Positions 8,610-18,062 of a stretch of DNA of 53,591 nucleotides are shown here, in pieces; the stretch's first letter is position 1, and each line of letters starts with the position of its first letter. The position numbers and the translations under genes were made by a program. Where the stretch lies: contig JBKCPL010000059.1 in assembly GCA_046309355.1 (NCBI GenBank), positions 1 through 53,591 of the forward strand. Reading direction: 5' to 3'. The stretch is from CAYSBE01 sp046309355. Its GTDB lineage: Bacteria; Bacteroidota; Bacteroidia; UKL13-3. The notes under the pieces are model-generated. The model was not told the DNA's origin, did no database searches, and saw nothing but the letters and a program-made list of their open reading frames with translations.

Positions 8610-9706
8610 CAGGTGTACTTTTCTTCAAATTTTAATTTTATATCCGTCACTATCTGTTTCACCTCCTGTTCTCGGTTTTTATCGCATATCAGCAACACAT
8701 CATCGGTATCTACAACTATGAGGTTATTTACGGCCTTCAATACCACAAGCCGGTTTTTTCCGGTGCTGCTTACCATGCAGTTATCACTGTCATACGTTAG
8801 CACGTTCATGCCTTTCAGCACGTTCCGTTCGGCTGTTTTATCACAGTTTTCATACAATGAGGTCCATGTACCCAAATCGCTCCAGCCAAATTCAGAAGGT
8901 ATAACATACACGTTATCGGCTTTTTCCATCACACCATAGTCAATAGACACCGAACGGCACTGTTCGTAAATAGATTGAATAACCGTGAGTTCATCAGGAG
9001 TATTAAAACTTCGAGCGGCCTGTTTAAACAGGGCATAATGTTCGGGCATATGGTGCTTGATAGCATCTTTAATAGCCGACACACTCCATACAAAAATGCC
9101 TGCATTCCATAAAAAATCGCCACTCTCTAAAAATGTTTGTGCTATTTCCAGTGTGGGTTTTTCGGTAAATGTTTTCACCTTGTAAATATGGTCAGCCGAA
9201 TCGTTTTCAAGGTATTGTATGTAACCATAACCCGTATCAGGACGTGTTGGGCGAATTCCTAGCGTAATGAGTGCGTTAGTTTTCTTGGCGTAGTCCATGG
9301 CGGTAGCTACGTTCTCATGAAACCGCTGCTCGTCTAGTATGAGGTGGTCAGATGGTGCTACCACACACACGGCATGCGTATTTCGCTTGTGTATGACAGC
9401 TGTAGCATAGCTGATGCAGGCTCCGGTATTTTTCATGGAGGGCTCACCCAATACGCAGGTTTGAGGTATTCCGGGCAGTTGCTCATTAACAATACTTACA
9501 TAGTTGCTATTGGTAACAATAATGATGTTTTCAGGATCAAAATGCTTCAAAAACCGTTCATAGGTTAGTTGAAGCAATGTTTTTCCAACTCCCATGATAT
9601 CCAGAAATTGTTTGGGATAATTGGAACGGCTGTATGGCCAAAACCGTGTGCCTACGCCACCTGCCATAATTACGGCATAGTGGTTTTTGTTGTTAGTGGG
9701 TTGCAT
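8609..9706 (-). CDS. manC: Mannose-1-phosphate guanylyltransferase
   Basis: Makes GDP-mannose from mannose-1-phosphate and GTP, a precursor for GDP-fucose and for mannose in surface polysaccharides. The 365 residues cover only the nucleotidyltransferase domain, as in Bacteroidota enzymes, without the C-terminal isomerase domain of bifunctional ManC. The signature AGGVGTRFWPYSR is at residues 15-27 and NYPKQFLDIMG at 29-39. VVAPSDHLI and TFTEKPTLEIA are typical, as is FLWNAGIFVWSV. The start at 9706 was chosen because the signature needs a short leader. Its stop overlaps the start of the LD-carboxypeptidase. It is divergent from recQ across 166 bp. Glucose-1-phosphate enzymes are close relatives, but FWP and the C-terminal half favour mannose. 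Confidence 0.92.
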   Translation of the reverse strand: MQPTNNKNHYAVIMAGGVGTRFWPYSRSNYPKQFLDIMGVGKTLLQLTYERFLKHFDPENIIIVTNSNYVSIVNEQLPGIPQTCVLGEPSMKNTGACISYATAVIHKRNTHAVCVVAPSDHLILDEQRFHENVATAMDYAKKTNALITLGIRPTRPDTGYGYIQYLENDSADHIYKVKTFTEKPTLEIAQTFLESGDFLWNAGIFVWSVSAIKDAIKHHMPEHYALFKQAARSFNTPDELTVIQSIYEQCRSVSIDYGVMEKADNVYVIPSEFGWSDLGTWTSLYENCDKTAERNVLKGMNVLTYDSDNCMVSSTGKNRLVVLKAVNNLIVVDTDDVLLICDKNREQEVKQIVTDIKLKFEEKYT

Positions 9707-9819
9707 GTTGTATCTTTCTCACATATATTATTCTACGGCTTTTACCGTTGCAATAACTGATAAAAGTCATTGCAAAGAAAGTTTTATAGGTTTAATTTTC
9801 AAATCACGAAAACGTAACC

Positions 9820-9827
9820 TAAATTCG
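9820..9827 (+). promoter_or_regulatory. Candidate -7 element of recQ
   Basis: TAAATTCG, 45 bp before the recQ ATG, has the same form as the element before tRNA-Pro. No clear -33 TTG is seen. Confidence 0.3.
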
Positions 9828-9872
9828 TGCCCCTTTTGGGTAAATATCAGTGCAATAGATAATTATAACTAC

Positions 9873-12107
9873 ATGGCCAAAACCAAATCCGCAGCGACAA
9901 CCAAATCTTCCGCTGTTAAATCAAAAGCTGCTACCTACGATCCGAAAAAAAGCCTTCAGGAGTTTTTTGGATTTGATAGTTTTAAAGGAGATCAGGAAAT
10001 CATTATAAACAATATACTTTCTGAGAATGATACGTTTGTAATTATGCCCACAGGTGGTGGTAAATCACTTTGCTACCAATTGCCTGCCCTTATGATGCCG
10101 GGCACTGCTCTTATTATTTCGCCTTTAATTGCTTTAATGAAAAACCAGGTTGATCAGATTCGTTCGTTCAGCCACGAAACAGTTGCTCACTTTTTAAACT
10201 CATCGCTTACCAAAACCGAAATTGCTACGGTGAAGAAGGATGTAACATCCGGACAAACCAAAATGCTATATATAGCACCTGAAACGCTTAAAAAAGACGA
10301 AACCATTGATTTTTTAAAAAGCATCGATGTATCGTTTGTAGCTGTTGACGAGGCTCACTGTATTTCTGAATGGGGCCATGACTTTAGGCCTGAATACAGG
10401 CGCATCAAGCAAATGATCAAAGAGATTAAAGATGTGCCCATGATGGCGTTAACGGCCACAGCAACGCCCAAAGTGCAGCAGGATATTATTAAAAACCTGC
10501 AGATGACGGAGGCTACGTTGTATAAGTCGTCATTTAACAGGTCTAATTTATACTACGAAGTACGGCCCAAAGGCAAAAAAGCCGATACGTTAAAGGAAAT
10601 TGTTTCATTCATCAAACCCCGCAAAGGTAAGTCGGGCATTATTTACTGCCTCAGCCGCAAGAAGGTAGAAGAGCTGGCTGAAGTGCTAAAGGCCAACGGT
10701 ATTAAAGCGTTGCCTTACCATGCCGGCCTCGATGCCAAAACACGTGCAGCGCATCAGGATGCGTTTTTGATGGAGGATTGCGATGTAATTGTAGCTACAA
10801 TAGCTTTCGGAATGGGTATTGATAAGCCGGATGTACGGTTTGTAATTCACTATGATATTCCAAAAAGCATTGAGGGTTATTATCAGGAAACAGGGCGTGC
10901 AGGCCGCGATGGATTGGATGGAGATTGCCTCCTTTTTTATAACCCGGCTGATATTGAAAAACTGGAAAAGTTTTTAAAAGATAAACCTGTTGCCGAACGC
11001 GAAATTGGTACGTTGCTCATTTTTGAAACCGAAGCATTTGCTGAAACTTCATCGTGCCGCAGAAAATTCTTACTGCACTACTTTGGTGAAGAGTTTGAGG
11101 AAAAGAAATGCAACAAGATGTGTGACAACTGTCGACATCCGAAAGATAAACAGGACGTAACCGACCAGGCACAAATAGCACTTCAGGTAGTAAAAGAGCT
11201 GAATGAACAATACAATCTGGATCACATGGTAAATGTGTTAATCGGAAATAAAACACACGAGGTAGGTATGGCCGGTCACCATAAGATGAAACTGTTCGGT
11301 GCCGGAATCGACCATGAAGATATTTTCTGGAAATCGGTGCTGCGTATGTTGCTGGTAAAAGGCTATGTAACTAAAAATATTGAAAACTATGGATTGTTAT
11401 CTATCAGCGAAACAGGGGAAGCATTTATTAAAAAACCGGTTAAGCTGGAACTGGCTATAGATAAGAAATTTGAAAAAGTAACTGAAGAGGACGAGACGGT
11501 AGAAGTTGAAAATGTGTTTGACGAAGAGTTGTTTGACATGCTGAAAGACCTAACCAAAAAAATGGGCAAGCAAATGAATCTGCCTCCTTACGTTATTTTT
11601 GGTGATCCCTCGCTGGAGGAAATGGCATTCAAATACCCCATAAACATGGACGAGTTGAGTAAGATTACTGGGGTTAATAAAGGTAAGTCCATGAAATTCG
11701 GTAAACCGTTTATCGATTTGATTTCAAAATACGTGACCGATAACGGAATTGAACGTCCGGAAGATGTAGTGGTGAAAAGTGTGGTAAATAAATCGGCTAA
11801 AAAAATTGCGATTATTACCAACATCGATAAGAAAATTGCACTCGAAGATATTGCACGTTCGCTGGGCATGAGCATGGGCGAGTTGCTGGATGAGATACAA
11901 AGCATTGTTACATCGGGCACAAAACTGAACCTGCAGCAATACATTCATCACATAGCCGATGAAGAAATTATTGATGAGGTTATGGATTTTATACGCACAT
12001 GCCAGAATGATTCGCTGGAAGATATTATTAAAGAATACGGCAATGAGTTTAGCAAGGAAGATTTACAACTGATGAAAGTTCACTTCCTGAGCGAGATGGC
12101 TTATTAA
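9873..12107 (+). CDS. recQ: ATP-dependent DNA helicase RecQ
   Basis: 3'-5' helicase of recombination and replication-fork repair, 744 residues. I place the start at the ATG at 9873; the frame stays open upstream to 9687, but that extension overlaps the divergent manC start and lacks family sequence. Residues 1-24 form a Lys/Ala/Ser/Thr-rich tail. Walker A PTGGGKS is at 59-65 and DEAH box AVDEAHCISEWGHDFRP at 157-173. YQETGRAGRDG is motif VI. The zinc-binding part of the RQC domain has CRRKFLLHYFGE...CNKMCDNC. An HRDC domain follows (about 510-590). The end (KIALEDIARSLGMSMGELLDEI onward) resembles the helix-turn-helix extension common in Bacteroidota RecQ. It converges on the lipoprotein gene with 8 bp between the stops. 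Confidence 0.96.
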   Translation: MAKTKSAATTKSSAVKSKAATYDPKKSLQEFFGFDSFKGDQEIIINNILSENDTFVIMPTGGGKSLCYQLPALMMPGTALIISPLIALMKNQVDQIRSFSHETVAHFLNSSLTKTEIATVKKDVTSGQTKMLYIAPETLKKDETIDFLKSIDVSFVAVDEAHCISEWGHDFRPEYRRIKQMIKEIKDVPMMALTATATPKVQQDIIKNLQMTEATLYKSSFNRSNLYYEVRPKGKKADTLKEIVSFIKPRKGKSGIIYCLSRKKVEELAEVLKANGIKALPYHAGLDAKTRAAHQDAFLMEDCDVIVATIAFGMGIDKPDVRFVIHYDIPKSIEGYYQETGRAGRDGLDGDCLLFYNPADIEKLEKFLKDKPVAEREIGTLLIFETEAFAETSSCRRKFLLHYFGEEFEEKKCNKMCDNCRHPKDKQDVTDQAQIALQVVKELNEQYNLDHMVNVLIGNKTHEVGMAGHHKMKLFGAGIDHEDIFWKSVLRMLLVKGYVTKNIENYGLLSISETGEAFIKKPVKLELAIDKKFEKVTEEDETVEVENVFDEELFDMLKDLTKKMGKQMNLPPYVIFGDPSLEEMAFKYPINMDELSKITGVNKGKSMKFGKPFIDLISKYVTDNGIERPEDVVVKSVVNKSAKKIAIITNIDKKIALEDIARSLGMSMGELLDEIQSIVTSGTKLNLQQYIHHIADEEIIDEVMDFIRTCQNDSLEDIIKEYGNEFSKEDLQLMKVHFLSEMAY

Positions 12108-12115
12108 GCACTTCA

Positions 12116-13360
12116 TTACTGCAAGTCTGTATTTAAAATAAACCTGCAGATGCGGTTATTGCCTTTATCGGCTATGTATACCACCCTGCGGTGATAGCAT
12201 ACACCCGAAGGGTCATTAAAATTATATGGACCGCTTGTTGTTCCGTCAATACTAGCTCCGCCAAAAGAAACAATTACTTGTTTACGCGAAGTGAACGTAG
12301 CCGGTGGATTCACACCTTCAATTCCTTGATTGGTGAATACATACAGCGAATCAGTTTCACTATCAACAACAAAAATGTATTGTAAATTATCGGGTGCGAT
12401 GAAACAATCAACCGGTTTTTTAAACCGGAAGGGTTCATACATAAAGCGGTCGCCTTTAGCGGCATCAAAATTTAGCAAAGAAGGTGTTTCGGTATACTGC
12501 GTGCCTGCATCCGGATCATCGGTTACGGTTATTCCCAGTACCCTGTATTCTATAGGTTGCACATCGGCCTGAGTGATGAAAAATGATTTGCTGGTGTTCA
12601 TTCCTTCCAGTCGCTGCGGTGGAGCAGCATACCCGGCTATAGAGCTTACCCCCAGGCACGAGCGCAAACTGGCAGACGATGAACTTAATCCTACTGCACT
12701 ACCTGTATTTTTTCCTGCCGCATCATACAGCAAAATAGTATTGTCGGGACGTACAAATGAATTGGGGTCATTGCGCGGACCTGTGCGCGAGAGGTACAGT
12801 GTATTGTCGTGCAAACACGTAATACCGGTAAATTCCACAGCTTCATCATCGGCACCGCGAAAGGCAGTAATTCCTCGCGAATCATCACAATCGGGATGTA
12901 TTAGCGTATCAATTATGGAATAATTTCCGGTTGCGGTATTGGTGAGGTGGTAAACGGCTGCAAGATTGACCATGCTGCCTCCGGGACCCCGCGGCAATGA
13001 AATGCGTCCCACCACGTAAGTATGTAGCCTGCGGTCTTGTGTTACATCTGTAGCTCCGGGAATGGGAATAATCTGGTACCTGGTGCCTTTCTGGTCAAGT
13101 ATATTCAGTCCGTTGTCATCTACTACGTAAATCAAGTCATCATATCCTACAAATACATCTACCGGGTTGTTGAATCCGGTGAAGTAAGGATATAATGGAA
13201 CATAACCCACACTTTGCGGAATCAGGTTGGGGTCAATGGCACCTTGCTTGAATACATCATTTACCTGATCATCGTCTTTGTCGCCAAACAAGGCCGAACA
13301 CGATGCCATTCCGATAGCACTTACACCCAGTAAAATAATATGTTTCAGTGATTTTTTCAT
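12116..13360 (-). CDS. Lipoprotein with NHL/beta-propeller-like repeats
   Basis: Function unknown. The 414 residues start with a lipoprotein signal: MKKSLKHIILLGVSAIGMASC, lipobox MASC with Cys21 as the lipidation site. The following CSALFGDKDDDQ is acidic, compatible with surface export. The body has NHL-like propeller blades: GFNNPVDVFVGYDDLIYVVDDNGLNILD near the start, FKKPVDCFIAPDNLQYIFVVDSETDSLYVF, and a closing blade PSGVCYHRRVVYIADKGNNRICRF. It begins inside the stop of the PorV/PorQ-like barrel gene (ATGA overlap), so the two are co-translated and probably act together at the outer membrane. Lipoprotein and propeller calls are firm; any role in type IX secretion is inference from the partner. 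Confidence 0.82.
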   Translation of the reverse strand: MKKSLKHIILLGVSAIGMASCSALFGDKDDDQVNDVFKQGAIDPNLIPQSVGYVPLYPYFTGFNNPVDVFVGYDDLIYVVDDNGLNILDQKGTRYQIIPIPGATDVTQDRRLHTYVVGRISLPRGPGGSMVNLAAVYHLTNTATGNYSIIDTLIHPDCDDSRGITAFRGADDEAVEFTGITCLHDNTLYLSRTGPRNDPNSFVRPDNTILLYDAAGKNTGSAVGLSSSSASLRSCLGVSSIAGYAAPPQRLEGMNTSKSFFITQADVQPIEYRVLGITVTDDPDAGTQYTETPSLLNFDAAKGDRFMYEPFRFKKPVDCFIAPDNLQYIFVVDSETDSLYVFTNQGIEGVNPPATFTSRKQVIVSFGGASIDGTTSGPYNFNDPSGVCYHRRVVYIADKGNNRICRFILNTDLQ

Positions 13361-14364
13361 TTCAGTACAAGTGATAATCCGATGCGATGAATATTGCCTA
13401 AAACCTGGCGCGAAACGATAGCGTAATCTACAGTCAGACCACCATAGTTGCGCATCAACCTCAGACCAATTCCGGCCGATGGAAAGGTATAGCGAGTATC
13501 TGTAGCGAACTCGTAGCCGATACGACCGTAAAGCAAGTTCATGTATGAGTATTCAGTGGCTAAGGCGTAGGTTTCATTATTATCAGTTGGGTGATTCAAC
13601 TGACCAATGACACATAGGTTGTGGTCTTTCGTGGATATTGGATCGAAAGCAGCACCCAGCCTGAAAATAGCGGGCACAGTTACCGATGTAAAGTCGGATG
13701 TAGTTGCATCACCGCTGAATTTTAAAACCTGAACTTCGCCTGTCGGTTTTACATTCAATCCAAAGTTGCTAAAATTAATACCGAAGCGCGCATTCTTAAT
13801 ACCAACGTGGTACTTCAAACCCAAATCAAATAATACATTATTGATGTTTACACCGGCAAAACCTTCGTTGGCAAATTTGGTATTAATCCCGAAGCTGAAA
13901 TTGTTCGTAAGCACCCGTGCATAGGTAAGGGCTACACTATAGTTTGTTACAGTAAACGTACGGCCGGTGCCGGTAGGCTCAAACTCAGTGGTTTCGTTCA
14001 TGGTACCGTAGTTCATAGAAAAAACGGATACACCCAGAAAGGAATATTTCCCTGACTTGAAAACAGCTCCGCTGAAATTGCCGGATATATCGCCAAAGTA
14101 ACGGGTGTGTGCGAAATGAACTTTTACGCGTGCAGTATCGCCTTCGGCAATGGCTGCCGGATTCCAATACGTGGCTGATACATCATTTGCGGTGGCTACA
14201 CCAGCGCCCGCGAGCGATAGCGAGCGGGCGTCAGGCGATATTTTTAAGAATTGCATACCCGAACTTCCTGTACGGGAATCTCCGAACGATGGAAACATCT
14301 GAGCATTCAACTGTTTGCACAGCGCAGCAGCGACAAAAAGAAGGAGTACGTTTACATACCGCAT
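13357..14364 (-). CDS. PorV/PorQ family outer membrane beta-barrel
   Basis: Outer membrane barrel of the family that includes the T9SS proteins PorV and PorQ. The ATG at 14362-14364 is preferred because it opens a signal peptide, MRYVNVLLLFVAAALCKQLNAQ; an ATG at 14400 would add 12 residues. The mature protein begins with the family hallmark SGMQFLKISPDARSLSLAGAGVA, followed by YWNPAAIAEGD. Alternating aromatic strands continue to the C-terminus. Length is 335 residues, nearer PorQ than PorV (about 390). Known PorV binds the C-terminal signal of cargo. Many Bacteroidota carry several paralogues, so I do not equate this one with PorV itself. It is translationally coupled to the propeller lipoprotein downstream. 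Confidence 0.85.
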   Translation of the reverse strand: MRYVNVLLLFVAAALCKQLNAQMFPSFGDSRTGSSGMQFLKISPDARSLSLAGAGVATANDVSATYWNPAAIAEGDTARVKVHFAHTRYFGDISGNFSGAVFKSGKYSFLGVSVFSMNYGTMNETTEFEPTGTGRTFTVTNYSVALTYARVLTNNFSFGINTKFANEGFAGVNINNVLFDLGLKYHVGIKNARFGINFSNFGLNVKPTGEVQVLKFSGDATTSDFTSVTVPAIFRLGAAFDPISTKDHNLCVIGQLNHPTDNNETYALATEYSYMNLLYGRIGYEFATDTRYTFPSAGIGLRLMRNYGGLTVDYAIVSRQVLGNIHRIGLSLVLK

Positions 14365-14527
14365 TTGACGCAAAGTAAATGCAAATTCATACATATCCAT
14401 AGTAAAAAATAGAGCAAATGCATAGCCTTCGTAAACTGCTTTTCAGCCATCATACATCTCGTTTTTTGGTCCAAATTATTCACACCAATAAGCAATTCGC
14501 TAAAAATCAAATTACTTTGACAGCTAA

Positions 14528-15940
14528 ATGAGAACAACACAGGGCATACCTACCTTTCATTTAACTATACTGGCCTTACTCGTACATAGTATAGCGGCAT
14601 GGTTTAGTGTGGGCTGGCATCATCCCGATGAACACTATCAGCTCATTGAATTTACGTACGCCATTACGGGTGAAAAAAATGCTGCAACATTGCCGATGGA
14701 GTTTGGTGAAGAAATGCGACCCAGTATTCAAGTGTGGCTCACATACGTACTTATTAAGTGTGCTGGTAGTTTACAGTTGACCAATCCATTTTTGATTGCA
14801 TTTCTACTTCGACTTCTTACAGCTGTTCTTTGTATTGTAGCGTCTCTTCAATTTCATCGAGCATTGGTATTTTCTGAAGTCCCTCTTCAGCGTACCCATT
14901 TGTTGCTCCTGTTCTTCGGCTGGTGCCTTGTGTATGTACATGTACGCTATTCCAGCGAAACATGGTCGGCAGCTTTATTTATTTGGGGTGTATCGTTGTT
15001 GCTCAGAAGTAAATACAACTTATGGACGGGAGTTCTACTCGGCTTAAGTTTTGTATTCAGATTTCAGATGGGTTTTGCGCTTTTTGGAGTAGGCGCTTAT
15101 CTGTTAGTTCAGCGAATATCACTAAAACATCTGCTGTGGTTATCTACAGGGGGCTTACTTAGTATTGGCTTTGCCTCCTTCCTCGACTTTCTTTTTTATG
15201 GAAACTGGGTATTCACTCCCTACGTATACTTTTATCAAAACATAGTGAATAAGGTAGCGGCAGGATTTGGCATTTCACCGTGGTATTGGTATTTTACACA
15301 AACAGTTGAGCAATTAATTCCGCCATTCAGCTTGTTGGTCATAGCCGGATGTATTCTGCTGCTTTATCAACGTGCATATAGGCTGATAGGTTATGCGCTA
15401 TTCTTTTTTGTAATGGGTCATTCTATGGTAGGGCACAAAGAATTGAGGTTTATTTTTCCTATGCTTTTTTTTGCTCCGCTTGCTGCAGTACTAGCCTGGC
15501 AATGGGTTTATGAAAGGCTGAAACAGGAAAGGAATAAAAGACGTTGGACTGCACTGGCCCGTATGTTTATAGCGGTAAATGCAGTTGCTTTATTAATTAT
15601 AATGTTCAAACCGGCTCACGAACTGGCTAATGTGTACAAAATTATGTATCAGTTACCGGCAGGCAGCACGATGTATTACGAACACCGGAATCCGTTTATG
15701 AGCGGAACCAACCAAGCCACATTTTATAAGAAAAATGACTTAATTTTAATTCCCCTTAGCGTATACAAACCTGTAACAAATGCATTTGTCATTACCGAAA
15801 AGTCGCTTGTGCCACGTATTCCTCATGCTACGCTTTCACGTGTTTACACATCCATACCCGATTGGCTGTATGCGTTCAATGTCAATAACTGGATTGGCAG
15901 AAGCAATCAATACACTCTATATAAGATTACATCCGATTAA
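14528..15940 (+). CDS. GT22-type mannosyltransferase-like membrane protein
   Basis: Polytopic membrane protein of 470 residues that looks like a GT-C glycosyltransferase of family GT22 (ALG9/PIG-B type). Two signatures are visible: HHPDEHYQLIEF at residues 31-42, with the acidic pair in the first loop, and GHKELRFIFP at 302-311, the GT22 HKExRF motif before a helix. About nine to ten hydrophobic segments span the rest, and a short periplasmic domain ends the protein (from about residue 375). Family members use a polyprenyl-phosphate mannose donor in eukaryotes; the bacterial substrate is unknown. It stands alone, divergent from the PorV-like gene and converging on typA. manC in this window could supply its sugar precursor, but that link is inference. 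Confidence 0.75.
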   Translation: MRTTQGIPTFHLTILALLVHSIAAWFSVGWHHPDEHYQLIEFTYAITGEKNAATLPMEFGEEMRPSIQVWLTYVLIKCAGSLQLTNPFLIAFLLRLLTAVLCIVASLQFHRALVFSEVPLQRTHLLLLFFGWCLVYVHVRYSSETWSAALFIWGVSLLLRSKYNLWTGVLLGLSFVFRFQMGFALFGVGAYLLVQRISLKHLLWLSTGGLLSIGFASFLDFLFYGNWVFTPYVYFYQNIVNKVAAGFGISPWYWYFTQTVEQLIPPFSLLVIAGCILLLYQRAYRLIGYALFFFVMGHSMVGHKELRFIFPMLFFAPLAAVLAWQWVYERLKQERNKRRWTALARMFIAVNAVALLIIMFKPAHELANVYKIMYQLPAGSTMYYEHRNPFMSGTNQATFYKKNDLILIPLSVYKPVTNAFVITEKSLVPRIPHATLSRVYTSIPDWLYAFNVNNWIGRSNQYTLYKITSD

Positions 15941-15998
15941 GATTGCACAAGCCATTGGCTCCTCAGTAGTTTTGGGAAAAAATTCAGCTCAATCTTCA

Positions 15999-17810
15999 CT
16001 ATGCCAAAGCTGCATTTTTAGCACGCTTGCGGTCATTCTCATTCAGCAATACTTTACGTAATCGCAATGTTTTAGGTGTAATTTCTACGTATTCATCACC
16101 CTGAATATATTCCATACACTCCTCGAGTGAGAAATTAATTTTAGGAGCAATTTTCACGTTTTCATCACTGCCTGCTGCACGGAAGTTGGTTAGTTGTTTG
16201 GCTTTAATCACATTCAGCACCATGTCATCAGGGCGAATGTTTTCACCTATAATCATTCCTTCATATACTTCATCTCCCGGATCAATAAAAAAACGCCCGC
16301 GGTCTTGAAGTTTATCAATGGCATATGCTGTTGCAGTTCCTTTTTCACCGCTGATAAGTACACCTGCCAAACGTGATGGTATAGCTCCTTTCCACGGCTC
16401 ATAAGATTTGAAGCGGTGAGCCATGATGGCTTCTCCAGCTGTAGCCGTCAGCACGCTATTACGTAGACCAATGATACCGCGTGAGGGAATACTGAATTCC
16501 AAGTGCTGTAAATCGCCTTTAGGCTCCATGACCAACATTTCTCCTTTACGTTGACTCACCAGCTCAATTACTTTTCCGGCACTTTCCTCCGGCACATCTA
16601 CCGTCAGAATTTCAACAGGCTCACATTTTTGCCCATCAATTTCCTTTACGATTACACGTGGTTGACCTACCTGCAATTCGTAGCCTTCGCGCCTCATGGT
16701 TTCAATAAGTATGGAGAGGTGTAAAATTCCTCGACCATAAACTATAATGGAATCTGGCGAATCAGTATCCTGTAGCCGCATGGCCAGATTTTTTTCGGTT
16801 TCTTTTTCAAGCCGCTCACGCACGTGGCGAGAGGTTACAAATTTGCCCTCTTTGCCAAAAAACGGTGAGTTGTTAATGGTAAAAAGCATACTCATGGTAG
16901 GCTCATCAATAGCAATGGGCTTTAAACCTTCAGGGTTATCAAAATCTGCAATGGTATCGCCAATTTCAAATCCTTCAATGCCAAACACAGCACAAATATC
17001 ACCTGCATGTACTTCTTCTACTTTCATACGACCTAATCCTTCGAAGGTATACAGTTCCTTAATTCTGGATTTTTGAATACTACCGTCACGTTTTACCAAT
17101 GATACCGGCTGATTCACCCTAAGCGAACCACGCAGCAATCGCCCAATGGCTATACGCCCGGTAAATGATGAATAATCGAGCGAGGTAATTTGCATTTGCA
17201 ATGTTCCTTCTTCAACATGTGGCGCAGGAATTTGTTCAAGTATATCGTCAAGCAATTCGGTAAAATCTTCGGTGGGTGTTTTCCAGTCGCGGCCCATCCA
17301 GCCTTGTTTTGAACTTCCGTAAATGGTATGAAAGTTCAACTGCTCTTCAGTAGCATCAAGGTTAAAAAACAAATCAAAAACGGCATCGTGCACTTCATCA
17401 GGACGGCAGTTAGGCTTATCAACTTTATTAATAACTACGATAGGTTTTTTACCCAGCGAAAGAGCTTTATGAAGTACAAAACGGGTTTGAGGCATTGGGC
17501 CTTCAAATGCGTCTACCAGAAGCAGCACGCCATCGGCCATATTCAGCACACGCTCTACTTCACCGCCAAAGTCAGCGTGACCGGGAGTGTCGATAATGTT
17601 TATCTTGGTGTCTTTGTATCTCACGGATACGTTTTTAGCCAAGATGGTAATGCCTCGCTCGCGCTCCAGGTCATTATTATCGAGTATCAATTCACCTGTT
17701 TGCTGATTCTCGCGAAATAGCTTGGTTTGGTGTAAAATTTTGTCGACCAATGTAGTTTTACCGTGGTCAACGTGGGCTATAATAGCTATGTTTCTGATAT
17801 TGGGTTGCAT
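15999..17810 (-). CDS. typA: Ribosome-associated GTPase TypA/BipA
   Basis: Translational GTPase of the EF-G class that binds ribosomes and supports 50S assembly and growth under stress. The length of 603 residues is typical. G1 is AHVDHGKTTLVDKIL at residues 12-26, switch I ends in LERERGITILAKNVSV, G3 is IDTPGHADFGGEVERVL, and G4 is VINKVDKPNCRPDEV. The C-terminal half has the BipA-specific stretch RGIIGLRNSVLTATAGEAIMAH. It starts 84 bp downstream of the small membrane protein gene and may share its transcript or have its own promoter. Nothing unusual in sequence. Confidence 0.97.
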   Translation of the reverse strand: MQPNIRNIAIIAHVDHGKTTLVDKILHQTKLFRENQQTGELILDNNDLERERGITILAKNVSVRYKDTKINIIDTPGHADFGGEVERVLNMADGVLLLVDAFEGPMPQTRFVLHKALSLGKKPIVVINKVDKPNCRPDEVHDAVFDLFFNLDATEEQLNFHTIYGSSKQGWMGRDWKTPTEDFTELLDDILEQIPAPHVEEGTLQMQITSLDYSSFTGRIAIGRLLRGSLRVNQPVSLVKRDGSIQKSRIKELYTFEGLGRMKVEEVHAGDICAVFGIEGFEIGDTIADFDNPEGLKPIAIDEPTMSMLFTINNSPFFGKEGKFVTSRHVRERLEKETEKNLAMRLQDTDSPDSIIVYGRGILHLSILIETMRREGYELQVGQPRVIVKEIDGQKCEPVEILTVDVPEESAGKVIELVSQRKGEMLVMEPKGDLQHLEFSIPSRGIIGLRNSVLTATAGEAIMAHRFKSYEPWKGAIPSRLAGVLISGEKGTATAYAIDKLQDRGRFFIDPGDEVYEGMIIGENIRPDDMVLNVIKAKQLTNFRAAGSDENVKIAPKINFSLEECMEYIQGDEYVEITPKTLRLRKVLLNENDRKRAKNAALA

Positions 17811-17894
17811 ACCTGCTGTAAAATGAGGCGCAAAGGTAGGCTATTCCTCGTTAATAATTGGTCTTCTGAAAAATAATCAGCGGTATGAGTGAAA

Positions 17895-18062
17895 TCAGTT
17901 GCCTTTTCTTTGCCGGTAATACACCCAGCCAAACACAGCTGCCAGCATAAAATACATGTAGGCTTTGCCCGCCCAGAAGTGCTCAAAAAAGCTGATAAAA
18001 ATTCCTGTGAGTAACGCGCTGATGCATAGTATCAGCCAATTGTATGTAATTAATCGTTTCAT
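17895..18062 (-). CDS. Small two-helix membrane protein coupled to lptC
   Basis: Unrecognised 55-residue protein. It begins MKRLITYNWLILCISALLTG, has two hydrophobic segments (about 9-25 and 34-48) joined by FFEHFWAGKAY, and ends in the basic tail YYRQRKGN, so both ends are predicted cytoplasmic. The evidence that it is a gene is the ATGA overlap: its ATG (18060-18062) overlaps the lptC stop (18059-18061), so its translation should be coupled to lptC. Composition is normal coding sequence with no frame break. It may assist the LPS export complex or membrane homeostasis, but I have no motif for a function. It is short enough to be missed by automatic callers. Confidence 0.7.
   Translation of the reverse strand: MKRLITYNWLILCISALLTGIFISFFEHFWAGKAYMYFMLAAVFGWVYYRQRKGN

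Noticed and set aside
9687..9872. Upstream extension of the recQ frame by 62 codons
   Set aside because: Overlaps the divergent manC start and has no RecQ-like sequence; the ATG at 9873 starts the typical protein.
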